Of a stretch of 64,000 nucleotides of DNA, positions 34,497-44,387 are shown piece after piece. Below the pieces are notes generated by a model. It did no database searches. It worked only from the letters and a program-made list of their open reading frames with translations, and had not been told where the DNA came from. Positions within the stretch are counted from its first letter, which is position 1. Every line of letters starts with the position of its first letter. The stretch is from Incurvaria masculella (lineage: Eukaryota; Arthropoda; Insecta; Lepidoptera; Incurvariidae), in the NCBI GenBank assembly GCA_946894095.1, contig OX335642.1, forward strand, positions 13,031,021 through 13,095,020, written 5' to 3'. Made by a program: the position numbers and the translations under genes.

Positions 34497-36325
34497 GTGA
34501 GAAAACTGAATTGACTAATGGCTGGTTTCACCAACTTTTTTCTGAGCCGGGAGCTTCTGTGAACGTTGGACGCTCTGTTGATCTGTCGACGACTGAAAGC
34601 AATGTGCTATTTGTCATATAGGAGCGGATACAATTCATCACACTAATGTTATGTATGTTTAGATGTTAAACAATGATATCTACATTGAAGTATGGAGTTT
34701 TTTCTTAAAACCAGACTGACTCTCGTCACCGAAACTAAAATAAACTTTGATGGAAACAGTGATTAGGTTGATATCTCATATATTCCAGTCAATTGAGCCT
34801 TAGAGGATCACTATGCAAAATCAGCACCATCTATTGAATAGACGAGACATTTGAGAACCAGACATTGTCTGGGTAGGTCAGTTTGTTAGAGCAGCGGACA
34901 AGTGATTCAAAGGTCGCAGGCTCGAATCAGCAATTCTGTTTTAATAAACGAAACTTTTTTGCTTACTTTAAAAATTTAAATATCACTTCTTCAATGTAAA
35001 TGTCACTGTTTTGTTTACTTCAAATTAATCACTCATATTTTTTTTTAAGTAACACAATTTACAGAGGAATATGGTCACATAGACGAATTTATGCATCAAT
35101 GTCTTGTGAAATTAATGAAATTTTTCATATAAAGTAAAATCTGTATTGCTACATACTGTATCGCTGTGTTGGTTTTTTTTTCTCTTTCAAAATTTTAAGC
35201 TACTTTTAAGATTTTTTCCCGCCCAAAAATGCACTATTAAAATGAACAATTCTTGGCTTTTCTATTTTCCGCATGGACTGGAAGAACGACTTTCATTTTA
35301 TGTACAGACGGTTGACATTTTTACACAACAACTCAAACTCTTGTTGCCGAACATAAAGTGTTTTTACGCACACATATGTCATAAATGCATACACGGTCCT
35401 GATTCCGTTGCTAATTTGTCGTTCTATTTTCTGCATAGTTCCAAATTGTTTTACATGCAAACAGTTCCCATCGCTTGATGTTGAAACATTTTAGCCCGTG
35501 TTACACAATTGATATGTTAGAAAAAAATTCTGGGAGGCCAAGTGTAATCTGAATATGTCTGCACACTCTCAAAAGAACCAGCGTCTTCGGCTTTGGTGTG
35601 GATTGTGATTTTATATGCAAATGAACAGTACGTTTATTCCTCTTTATTATGACTGCATGTTGTAAGGTCGCGGAAAACATGGACATGTTTACTAATTGGA
35701 TTTATCTTTTTATCTCTTAAAGTGGTGTACGGTTTCACTCATGCATGCTTCCCTTATTCATATTATTATTGGAAATGTTTATATCACCTGAAGAAAGTGA
35801 TGTAATAATTTGCACCGTTATATGACAATATCACCAACAATCATAAGCAGGGTGGGAAGATGGACGCCACATGAAGGGAAGACAGGACATTTTATTCAGA
35901 TGAAACATTCCATTACTTAAAAGAATAAGTATAAATGCATTCAAAGATTTTTTTAAACATTCCTTGACAGCCTTGAGTACTGGAAAAATTTAAAGGACTA
36001 TTTATTTGCAGAATATAAACTCTGTATTAGATGTGAGCAGTATAAGAATGTGACGGAATTGAACATTGCATAGAGGAATTAGGGGAATCTTCATTCCCTC
36101 TAGGTCGTGTCCCATATTTCCACCCTATGTAAAGTTAGGCTTAAGTAAATAAGCACCTTACGCACATGCCTTTTCACTTAGAATAAATTGGTGTCGGGAC
36201 CATTTCAATGGATCGTCCAGCAATAGTAAAATGGGGCTCACGTGATCTCAACAATCGTTGGTAAAAGCAGGCATCATATCCACTATTAACCCATAACCAC
36301 TCTTCTCATTTGTCTGTTGTTACAG
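34497..36325 (+). other. Thd1 intron 7
   Basis: A 1.8-kb AT-rich intron. It contains a tRNA-like segment at 34866-34937. Other open frames are not supported. Confidence 0.7.
34866..34937 (+). repeat. tRNA-like sequence (tRNA pseudogene or SINE head)
   Basis: 'GGTAGGTCAGTTTGTTAGAGC' resembles a D-arm with A-box, and 'GGTCGCAGGCTCGAATCAG' resembles a T-arm with B-box, at tRNA-like spacing. The acceptor stem does not pair convincingly, so this is not called a functional tRNA. Confidence 0.4.
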
Positions 36326-38451
36326 GTTGACCATGGAACCGGAAGCGTGCGACACCATGATACTAGAAGATGGAACGGAGGTGCCCGTCAAGAAGAAGCG
36401 AGGTAGGCCCAAGAAGATCAAACTGGAGAATGGGGAAGTCGTTCCACCGACGCCGAGGGCTCCACGCCAGCCCCGCGCCCCACAACCACCACTGGATATC
36501 AACGGGGAGCAACCCCCTAAAAAGAAAAGAGGAAGACCCAAGAAAATCCGTCCTGAGGAGCAGGCGTTTCTTCTGCAACAACAGCAACAGCAGCAACAGC
36601 AGCAACAACAGCAGCAGCAACAGAATCAAGCCATGATGGCGGCTCAGCAGCTCCCCCCGCTGCCGTCCATGAACCCCCAGCAACAACCCATAGACAATCA
36701 GTATGGCATGCATCAAAATCCGGAGTTTCCCAATCAGGGCATGAGCGAGCCCATGAATCAGAACAACATGATGTACCAGGGGAATATGGCACAGGGACAG
36801 CCGGGTATGGGACCAGCTCCGAACATAGGAGGGAATCAAGCCACGTCCCCGTACTACCAGACACAACACAACCCGGTCACAATGCCTCAAGGGCCACCGA
36901 GCACCCCGCAAATGGAATCCGGGCCCTTAGACATGGGGCCGAATGTTCCAGCAGGACCTACAGGCACTCCGGGGCCCATGGGACAGATGCAGAGGCCGCA
37001 ACAGGGATATTCACAGTCCCCTGGGCCATACTCGCAAAGTCCGAGACCTCAGGGCATGGGCTACAGCCAGAGTCCGCGGCCGCAGGGGTACGCGCAGAGT
37101 CCTCAGAGACACCAGAGTGTCACGCCATCGTACAACAACAGCCCCGTGCCGAGACCAACGGGCACCCCGCAGCCGACCGCACCCGTCCACAGTCCCTTCC
37201 CTCCGAGTCCGGCCCAGCAGAATCCGAACCCGCCGGGCGGCGCCCCCTTCTCGCAGACGTCGCCGCAGCGACCGCACAGTCAGAACCACAGTTACTCGAG
37301 TCCGGTCCGGAACCATCCGTACTCGAGGTCGCCAATACCGCAGAACAACACCCCCACGTATTCGCAGCCGCAACAGAGCCCCATGTACGCTCCGAGCCCG
37401 GCCAATTCGGGGCCCGGACAGGGGTACTCTCAGCTCAGTCCCGCGTCGCAGTCCGTAGGAGGGTACGCTTCGCAGTCACCGGCCCCGAATCGGTTTTCGC
37501 AGAGCCCGGCGCCTCTCGGGCACCCGTACTCGAGATCTCCTGCGCCTCAGGGCCTCGGCCAGCAGTATTCGCAATCGCCGGCGCCCCAGTCAGCGCCGTT
37601 CCCCCAGCACAGTCCCGCCATGGGCGGCGGCAACCAGAATTACGCGCCCTCCCCGGCCCACACGCCCTACTCCCAGCACAACTCGCCGGCACCCAGCAAC
37701 CAGGGTCGTGGTCAGGGCTACTCCAACTCGCCCGTGCCGCACCACTTCGGAGCGCCGAGCCCCCTCCATCCGAGCCAGAACAGACCCCAGGGTGGGAGTC
37801 TCCCCTTCACTCAGAGCCCACCTGAACAGACCAACGTCCAGAGGCAAGAGTACGGAACCGACCTGTCCAGCGAGATCTCGGCGGCGATATCGTCCCCGCC
37901 GCCCGTCAGCCCCGGCATGGGTCACATTGACTTCGAACCCCCAATCGCTACGAACAAGATCCGGGTGCCCGAAACGGAGAACATGGGGAGTCAAGAGAAT
38001 AGTCCGCTCGGCAGCACGGACATGCACGCGGGCAGTAATAGCAACTCTTCGCTATCGGACTTCAACAAGTCGAGTACGGCGGATAATCAGGCGTATGACG
38101 GCCACCAGTCGTTAGCCCAGAACCGTCATAGTGCTCTGAACCTGATCGGTCCGCCGTCGTCGACTCCGAGTGAGATGTCGCCGATTCCGGAGTCGATGGC
38201 GAATCTCGGTTCCTTGCGGAACACGCCGACTTACGGCAATGCGATGTACGGGGAGCAGCAGTCTCCGTTGCAGCACGAGCAGAGGCTGGGGTTCCAGGTA
38301 CCGACGCCGACTGGGGCGGCCGGTTCGCCCTACGGTCAGGGCGGGCTCAACATGGGCGCCAGTCCGTCGCCGAAGCCTTCGCACGATGGCAGCGGACAGT
38401 CGGCGCACCACGAGAGACTCGGCAACAATTATGGATATCAAGGAGATCAAG
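36326..38451 (+). CDS. Thd1: Thd1 exon 8: AT-hooks, polyQ and YSQSP-repeat tail
   Basis: The largest exon (2126 nt; residues 630-1339), acceptor 'TTGTTACAG', donor GTCAGT. Two canonical AT-hooks, VKKKRGRPKK (651-660) and PKKKRGRPKK (694-703), should bind the minor groove of AT-rich DNA. A 16-residue polyQ (714-729, mixed CAA/CAG) follows. Then comes a long Pro/Ser/Gln/Gly-rich region with about a dozen [YF][SAT]xSP repeats, likely disordered and phosphorylated. Near the end are acidic segments such as SSLSDFNKSS. Reading past the donor meets a stop at 38556, so retention would truncate the protein. The length is unlike vertebrate TDG but like insect Thd1. Confidence 0.95.
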
Positions 38452-39428
38452 GTCAGTTTTCTTTAACCCATGGACCTCTTCATGCCCCACTGGGAGGTTC
38501 CTTTTGGCACTTAGACACAAGGAACTTTGTCCCTGTTGTCACCTACACAGATTTATGATATAGGTATGCATAGTAGCAGTTACACTGACTGCTGTGGGTG
38601 ATTCAGGAGGCAGAATTATCCTTTTAAATATGTTTTTACGTAGTCCATAAATTGTTTGTCAATTAATACCAACAGTTGATAATTTTAGGTTTTATTTATT
38701 TATTTATTTTATATTAGACAGGCAGCCTAGGCTGATGTGTCTAAATCGAGTACATAGTTCATTGATATATTAACAAAAATTTTTTTTTTAATTAATCGGT
38801 TTCAGTTCACTTAGTTGCTTATTTTAAAAATGTATTTATTTAGATAAGCGTCCAAACGATTCTTAAATTGATTAGTGTTGTTTGCACTTATAATGTCCTC
38901 TGGAAGTTGGTTCCAATCGTCAACCACTCTGTTGGTTATGAAGTGCTTCCGTGTGTTGGTTTTGTGTTCTGTTTTATTCAGTTTTAGAGTGTGGCCACGG
39001 AGGTGAGTGTTATGATTGAGTGTGAACATTTCCTTCATTGCTTCACAGTTGTATTTCTCAGTAAGCATTTTGTACACTTCTATTAAATTACTATTAAATT
39101 ACAGAGTCATCCTCTGTAGTAGAGTCGGGTCAAATGCTTTAGTGGTATAGCTTTCCCTTAAATAAAAAGAAAACTTTGAGAATTTACGGTGTTCAAAATC
39201 ATATCTGTCAAGCATGGAAAACCTGTCTCTACAAGAGTGCTGTATCTCAACATGCGGAAAACCAAAAGTCTGGTCATTCTTTGCAAAACTGTAAAAAATA
39301 ATTAAATATGAAATATGTTAAAACCTTGTTTAAAATATCTATGTTTTAAGAATGCTACTAATCTGTCCCCAAATATAGAACTATATTTTTTAAAGAAAGG
39401 ACAGGTTTGATCTATTGACACATTACAG
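38452..39428 (+). other. Thd1 intron 8
   Basis: A 977-bp intron, over half of it a minus-strand LINE fragment (38690-39290). The acceptor is 'TTGACACATTACAG'. Confidence 0.8.
38690..39290 (-). pseudogene. LINE fragment (CR1/L2-like), C-terminal ORF end
   Basis: On the minus strand 38811-39077 encodes LRGHTLKLNK, RKHFITNRVVDDWNQLPED and NQFKNRLDAYL. This is the usual tail of CR1/L2/Jockey-like reverse transcriptase ORFs. Upstream on the same strand RYDFEHRKFSKFSF continues the same protein after a frameshift. The element ends in an AAAT-type repeat (TTTA repeats at 38693-38712). It is truncated and broken. Confidence 0.7.
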
Positions 39429-39534
39429 GTGGTGGCGGCTTGTCCAGCAGCCCTCGCCTGTCGGAGGCTGGGGGCATGATGCCTTCACCTCACATGCACC
39501 AGCACCCTGCCATCTACTCCAACCCCTTCAACAG
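39429..39534 (+). CDS. Thd1: Thd1 exon 9
   Basis: The acceptor ends TTACAG, the donor is GTATGT. Completing G1339, it encodes residues 1340-1373 plus two bases: GGGLSSSPRLSEAGGMMP, then SPHMHQHPAIYSNPFN. It is low complexity, Ser/Pro/His/Met-rich, continuing the disordered tail. It is supported by phase agreement on both sides, good splice sites and GC-rich composition against AT-rich introns rather than by domain homology. Confidence 0.86.
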
Positions 39535-40564
39535 GTATGTTGGATTATTTGTAATATTTGACCTTATTTGTTGACGCAGGAAGGTTTGGTACTAACCCAT
39601 AGGCTGCACCACTCTTTCCTCACTTTGAGTTCGATAAGTTCAATAATGTAACACAAATGCTTACGGTGCAGGAAAAAGTTGTTAGCAATCGCTAGATAAC
39701 AGCAATGGTTTTGCCACTCCTTATGTGTTGCCTTATAAACATTTGCCAAAATCAACTGCTGAATGCCCGAAAATAAAATAGTCGGTTCTTGGGAGCCATT
39801 AATGGGGTGTAATAATGTTAAAATTGTTCAGAACGATGCTGATTTGATTTAAGCAATATTTTCCTTTAGCTTAGTCATTATGTTCTGGCGTGAAAAGCTG
39901 TAAAACTCTATGTGGAACAAAATATGCCTACTCTTTTCTATATAGCGGATGACATCTCCCAAGCGACTCACTGACGGAAATGAGATTCAACAGTACATTT
40001 AGGTGCCAATGAAGCTGGTTTTTGTGAAGTATTTGGTAATATGCACTGAAGCATGCAATTCTTGTGATTCCTATGCAATATGGCTTACAATCCCCTAGAT
40101 GATCAAACATACAAATGCAATAATTTTGTCCATGTGTAACTTATACCTACTTTGACTTCATTGGATTTTGAAGGCCCATATGATTTGAAAAATGTATGTA
40201 TAATTTGATTGTGACCACACAAAACTACGTGGGCAGCACTTGCACGGAAGTGAATTCTTTTTTATAGAATGATTTGAACAACTACCATCATACCTACTGT
40301 CATGATGACATCCCAAAATAACTATGTAGGTTACTTTTATGTAGGCCTTTACTTTGAGCACACCTATCCTCGTATTTTCAATCCGGTCCAATGGATAGAA
40401 AATACGAAACTATTGTTCGTTGCCACTTCCACTGTCTTTCATTCAATGTGATGGTACCAACCCGATTAAACCCGATCATCTATTTAGTAAGCAGAGAGGG
40501 GACTCTTAAGTCCTGTATGGCTGCGTTCATTCCCATTCTGAAACGATGTTACTCCATGTGACAG
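39535..40564 (+). other. Thd1 intron 9
   Basis: A 1.0-kb intron. It contains a SINE family S fragment at 40383-40510. Nothing else is recognised. Confidence 0.75.
40383..40510 (-). repeat. SINE family S fragment
   Basis: 'CCAATGGATAGAAAATACG', 'GTTGCCACTTCC' and 'TCAATGTGATGGTACCAACC' followed by 'GATTAAACCCGATCA' match the middle of the copy at 60960-61060. Confidence 0.5.
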
Positions 40565-40674
40565 GTCGACGCCGCCGGCGCACGCGCTGCCGACGGTGGG
40601 CTCGGGGCAACCGTCGCCGTTCTCACCGCCCGCGCCCGCCTTCAGACCACCATCGGAGGCGGCGCCGCAGGCCG
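40565..40674 (+). CDS. Thd1: Thd1 exon 10
   Basis: Acceptor 'CATGTGACAG', donor GTGAGT at 40675. It completes R1374 and encodes 36 codons plus one base: STPPAHALPTVGSGQPSPF, SPPAPAFRPPSEAAPQA. It is Pro/Ala/Ser-rich and probably disordered. The pyrimidine tract before the acceptor is poor, so confidence is a little lower. Phases on both sides agree exactly and the GC-rich island is distinct. Confidence 0.84.
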
Positions 40675-41383
40675 GTGAGTGCACGCATCACGGCGGAGCG
40701 TCCGGCTTGCTTATTGGTGATGACGATGTCTGACGGATTATTATTGATGATGGCTGTTTGCACTGGAGAAAAATAAGATGTCATTATGGCAGTCGAGAGT
40801 TTGCTCTTCACCAATGTATATTTAATATTTGTGAGCAGTAGTAATATGATCAATGACTACAAACTAGTTTGTAAGTATCAATGGAATATATTACAAAATG
40901 ACTAACCAGGTGAAGTTTCTTGAATGAATACATTTTTTACTGTGCACAATGAAAATATACAATTACGGAGAAAACATATTGTAAAACAACAATACTGCAC
41001 AAAGGCGGACTCATCACTAAGAGTGATTTCTTCCAGTCAACCTTTGGGGTGATAAGGAAAGGCAATAGAACAGTTTGTAGGTAGGTTTTAAGTTTTGGAT
41101 TGAAATAATAATAGAATTTGAATGTGTGAATCGTGGGTCAAGTTTTATTTATTGTCTGTCTTTGTCTGCATATTCATGCCTTGTGGCATCACAGTTTATC
41201 ACAGAGCAAAACATCATTGTTACAAGAAATTTGTAAATTTGTAAAATGAAATCAATTATTAATAATAAAGATCCAACAAAATTACAGCAAAAAAAATCGC
41301 CATAACGCAATGGGTTCCTGCGGGATATCACTCCAAAATGGTCTCATCACTGCTCGCATATTGCTCTGCGAAGAGACAGCGAC

Positions 41384-41394
41384 ATGCTTAATCT
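41384..41394 (+). repeat. LINE target-site duplication, left copy
   Basis: ATGCTTAATCT, repeated exactly at 48225-48235 after the LINE polyA. Confidence 0.85.
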
Positions 41395-42085
41395 CAGTGA
41401 CAGTTCGTGCAAATGTTTGGCAAGTTCCGTTTTTGCCTGCTCCAACTTTAACTAGCCTTAACAAATACAAATACTGAGTGTTTTGTTATGTGTTATAGCT
41501 TAAAATAAAGCTAATAATGTTAATTAAGCGAATTTACTGTGGTTTTATCAAATACTAGAACATTAATCAGGGAAAGTGGTAATAATGAATCTATAGATCT
41601 TTAGTTTCTACCCACAAAAACTTTATTATGAGTGTGTCTGATCCTGACCCTGGAGACCCCGGCGGGTCTTCCGATGATGAACAGGACCTTATTTCAGTGG
41701 AGGATATACCTGCAGACCAGATTATTACGGAAGAATTGGAGTGGGATCAGTCCGAGCTGATAGACCATCCGACTGTGTTAGATGTCAATACTTCCTCTAG
41801 TAAAAGACGCAGAGAGTCGTCTGAAGAAGATACCACGGGTTCGCCGTACTAAAAAGAAAAGAGACGAAGGCCCAAACCAAGCTGTGACTAGATTAGAATA
41901 TTTTGAGATATACATCAGTAGAAAGCAGAAGCTGCCCAAACAACTTGCGCTTGCTAAACTGCTTCAAAGTAATAACGATATTGCCAAAATCAAATACCTC
42001 ACCCCATACAAGGCTCTTGTTAGATGCGAAACGGAATATGGTATGAAAAAAGTGCTTGAGAATGAGGAGCTAATAAAAAATGAAA

Positions 42086-42087
42086 TA
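42086..42087. repeat. Mariner TA target duplication, left copy
   Basis: TA immediately before the left inverted repeat, and matched by TA at 43373-43374. Confidence 0.8.
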
Positions 42088-43372
42088 ATAGGTCGGGGAA
42101 AAAGTCTTTTCGCATTATAGTATGTATGAACTTGTAATAAAATCTCTTTGGCTATACTATTTGTATCTGGCTGGTTTTGGTATCATTGAAAGTTTAAATT
42201 TTAAAGAACATAATTCCAAATTCAAATTAGGAAAATGTGTGATTCTCATTTGTTTTTCGTACTGTCAAAATGAGTGAATCTAATGAAGAAATTCGATACA
42301 TTTTAAAATTTTACTACAAAAAAGATAAAAATGCAACGCAAGCCGCGAAAAAAATTTGCGATGTTTATGGACCTAGTGCAGTGTCTGTGAGAGTAGCACA
42401 AATTTGGTTCAAGCGTTTTCAATCCGGAAATTTTGATGTCAAAGATGCACGTCGCTCTGGTCGCCCTATTACGGATAAAATGGATGCCATTTTTGAAAAA
42501 GTGGAGCAAGATCGGCATATCAGTAGTTACGACGTAGCTGAAGAACTAGGAATTGACCACAAAACAGTTTTGGCGCATTTGAAAAAAACTGGGTACACAA
42601 AAAAGCTCGATATTTGGGTACCTCACGAGCTCACTGAAAGAAACCTAATGAACCGTGTACTCATTTGTGATTCTTTATTACGACGTAATGAAACCGAACC
42701 ATTTTTGAAGAAGCTGATAACTGGTGATGAAAAGTGGATCACGTACGACAAGAACGTGCGAAAAAGGTCGTGGTCAAAGGCCGGTCAAGCTTCACAGACT
42801 GTGGCGAAACCCGGGTTAACTCGCAACAAGGTGATGCTGTGTGTGTGGTGGGATTGGAAGGGCATTATTCATTATGAGCTGTTACCACCAGGCAGGACCA
42901 TCGATTCTGAACTCTACTGCGAACAACTGATGAGATTAAAGCAAGAAGTTGAGAGAAAGCGGCCGGAATTAATCAACAGAAGGGGTGTGGTTTTTCATCA
43001 TGATAACGCTAGACCTCACACATCTTTAGCCACTCAGCAAAAACTAAGAGAGTTTGGCTGGGAGGTGTTAATGCATCCGCCGTATAGTCCTGACCTTGCA
43101 CCTTCAGATTTCCACCTGTTTAGGTCTCTTCAGAATTCTTTAGGCAGTGTCAGGTTAACATCACGAGAGGACTGCCAAAACCACTTGTCGCGGTATATTG
43201 ATCAGAAGTCCCAATATTTCTATAGCAATGGGATCATGTCCCTACCTACAAGATGGCAAAAAGTTATCGAACAAAATGGTACCTACATACTTTAGTTAAA
43301 TGTAAATAAACCATATTAAAAAATGTTTTGAATTTTCTTAAAAAATGCGAAGAAACTTTTTCCCCAACCTAA
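42088..43372 (+). mobile_element. Complete mariner element, 1285 bp
   Basis: The terminal inverted repeats are 42088-42116 and 43344-43372. Aligned, 25 of 29 positions agree around the core TAGGT[C/T]GGGGAAAAAGT. TA flanks both ends. The length equals that of classic mariners. The single ORF lies centrally in the + orientation. The element sits inside LINE ORF1, so it arrived after the LINE. Everything needed in cis and in trans appears present. Confidence 0.9.
42270..43295 (+). CDS. Mariner transposase, apparently intact (341 aa)
   Basis: A cut-and-paste DNA transposase. The N-terminal half has two helix-turn-helix regions for binding the inverted repeats (about 1-55 and 75-110), with GRP (RRSGRPITD) as a linker motif at 61-69. 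The WVPHELTE signature is at 116-123. The catalytic triad is D153 (TGDEKW), D245 (HHDNARPH) and D280 (YSPDLAPSD), with 34 residues between the last two: the DD34D mariner pattern. The length of 341 residues is normal and there are no stops or shifts. Wording such as HLKKTGYTKKLD and the ITR start TTAGGTTGG point to the cecropia side of the family. Subfamily is inferred, family is certain. Confidence 0.95.
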   Translation: MSESNEEIRYILKFYYKKDKNATQAAKKICDVYGPSAVSVRVAQIWFKRFQSGNFDVKDARRSGRPITDKMDAIFEKVEQDRHISSYDVAEELGIDHKTVLAHLKKTGYTKKLDIWVPHELTERNLMNRVLICDSLLRRNETEPFLKKLITGDEKWITYDKNVRKRSWSKAGQASQTVAKPGLTRNKVMLCVWWDWKGIIHYELLPPGRTIDSELYCEQLMRLKQEVERKRPELINRRGVVFHHDNARPHTSLATQQKLREFGWEVLMHPPYSPDLAPSDFHLFRSLQNSLGSVRLTSREDCQNHLSRYIDQKSQYFYSNGIMSLPTRWQKVIEQNGTYIL

Positions 43373-43374
43373 TA
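43373..43374. repeat. Mariner TA target duplication, right copy
   Basis: TA directly after the right inverted repeat (which ends ...CCAACCTAA). Confidence 0.8.
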
Positions 43375-44387
43375 AAATGTACTAATACTACAGATGTTCA
43401 ATACTCATTCGGAGTCATACGTGAGATCGACCTGGATTTGGAAGTGGAAGACATAACAAAAATATTAACGTGTGACGTCGAAATAGTTTCACTTATGCGT
43501 CTCCAGAGAAAAATTACTTTTGGTGAGTGGACAAAGTCTGAGGCGGTGCGAGTGTGCTTTCGAGGGCCGCGCTTGCCTCCGTACGTGGTTAGGGGGGTAT
43601 GCGTATGGGGTTAGGTTAAGTGTAGAGCCCTACGTGTTCCCGGTGACGCAATGCTCGGGCTGCTGGCACTTTGGTCACACTTACAAGGTATGCCCGAATG
43701 GATCGAAGAAAAAATGCCCAAAATGTGGTGAAAATCACGATAACTGCGAAATGCGAATGTCGTTGACATTCAAATGTATTAATTGCAAAGGAGCGCATAT
43801 GGCTCTTGACAAATCATGCCCCATTTATATTAAAGAAAAAGATGTTCGGCAAATGATGTCTAATGATAACATCACCTACAAAATGGCACTACAGAAAAGA
43901 GAAAAGCAATTACGGGCTCCAGCTACAAATTCCCTTGGCGTGACCATTGCTGTGCAGAGCCCCCCTGGGGGTGCTGCTTCCCCTTCTCCGACACGCACAT
44001 ACAGTTCTGTATGTGCTGGGCAGAGGCCGGAAGCGGACATATCCCAGGGGCTTGCCTCGCCGGGCCACTCGAGCGCCTCCATACGTCCACCACCACGACC
44101 ACGAAGAAGTGAGAGCTTCACGAAGAGGCCAGCAATGCAGAGGGACCTACCATCCCGTGCACAGGATGGTGCACCGACTCCAGTCCATCTCGAGGTAAAC
44201 TGTAATGATACCCAACCCCCTGGAGAGAGCACTAGACCAGACGAGAGCCCTTCAGTGTGGAAGCGCTTGCTGGAAAAAATACAACAATTAGCAATAAGTC
44301 ATACACTGAGCTGGGGTGAGAAAATTACTGCAATGGTGGACACAATAGTAAAGGAAGCACTCAGCTATTTGATGACCTTAATCTCTA

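Noticed and set aside
36363..38466. Alternative-frame and antisense open frames within Thd1 exon 8
   Set aside because: They arise from repetitive Pro/Ser/Gln codons. The + strand 708-codon frame has AT-hooks and correct splice phases.
38452..38558. Extension of the exon 8 frame into the intron as an alternative C-terminus
   Set aside because: A strong GTCAGT donor is present and downstream exons continue in phase. Retention would end after about 35 residues and is possible but unsupported.
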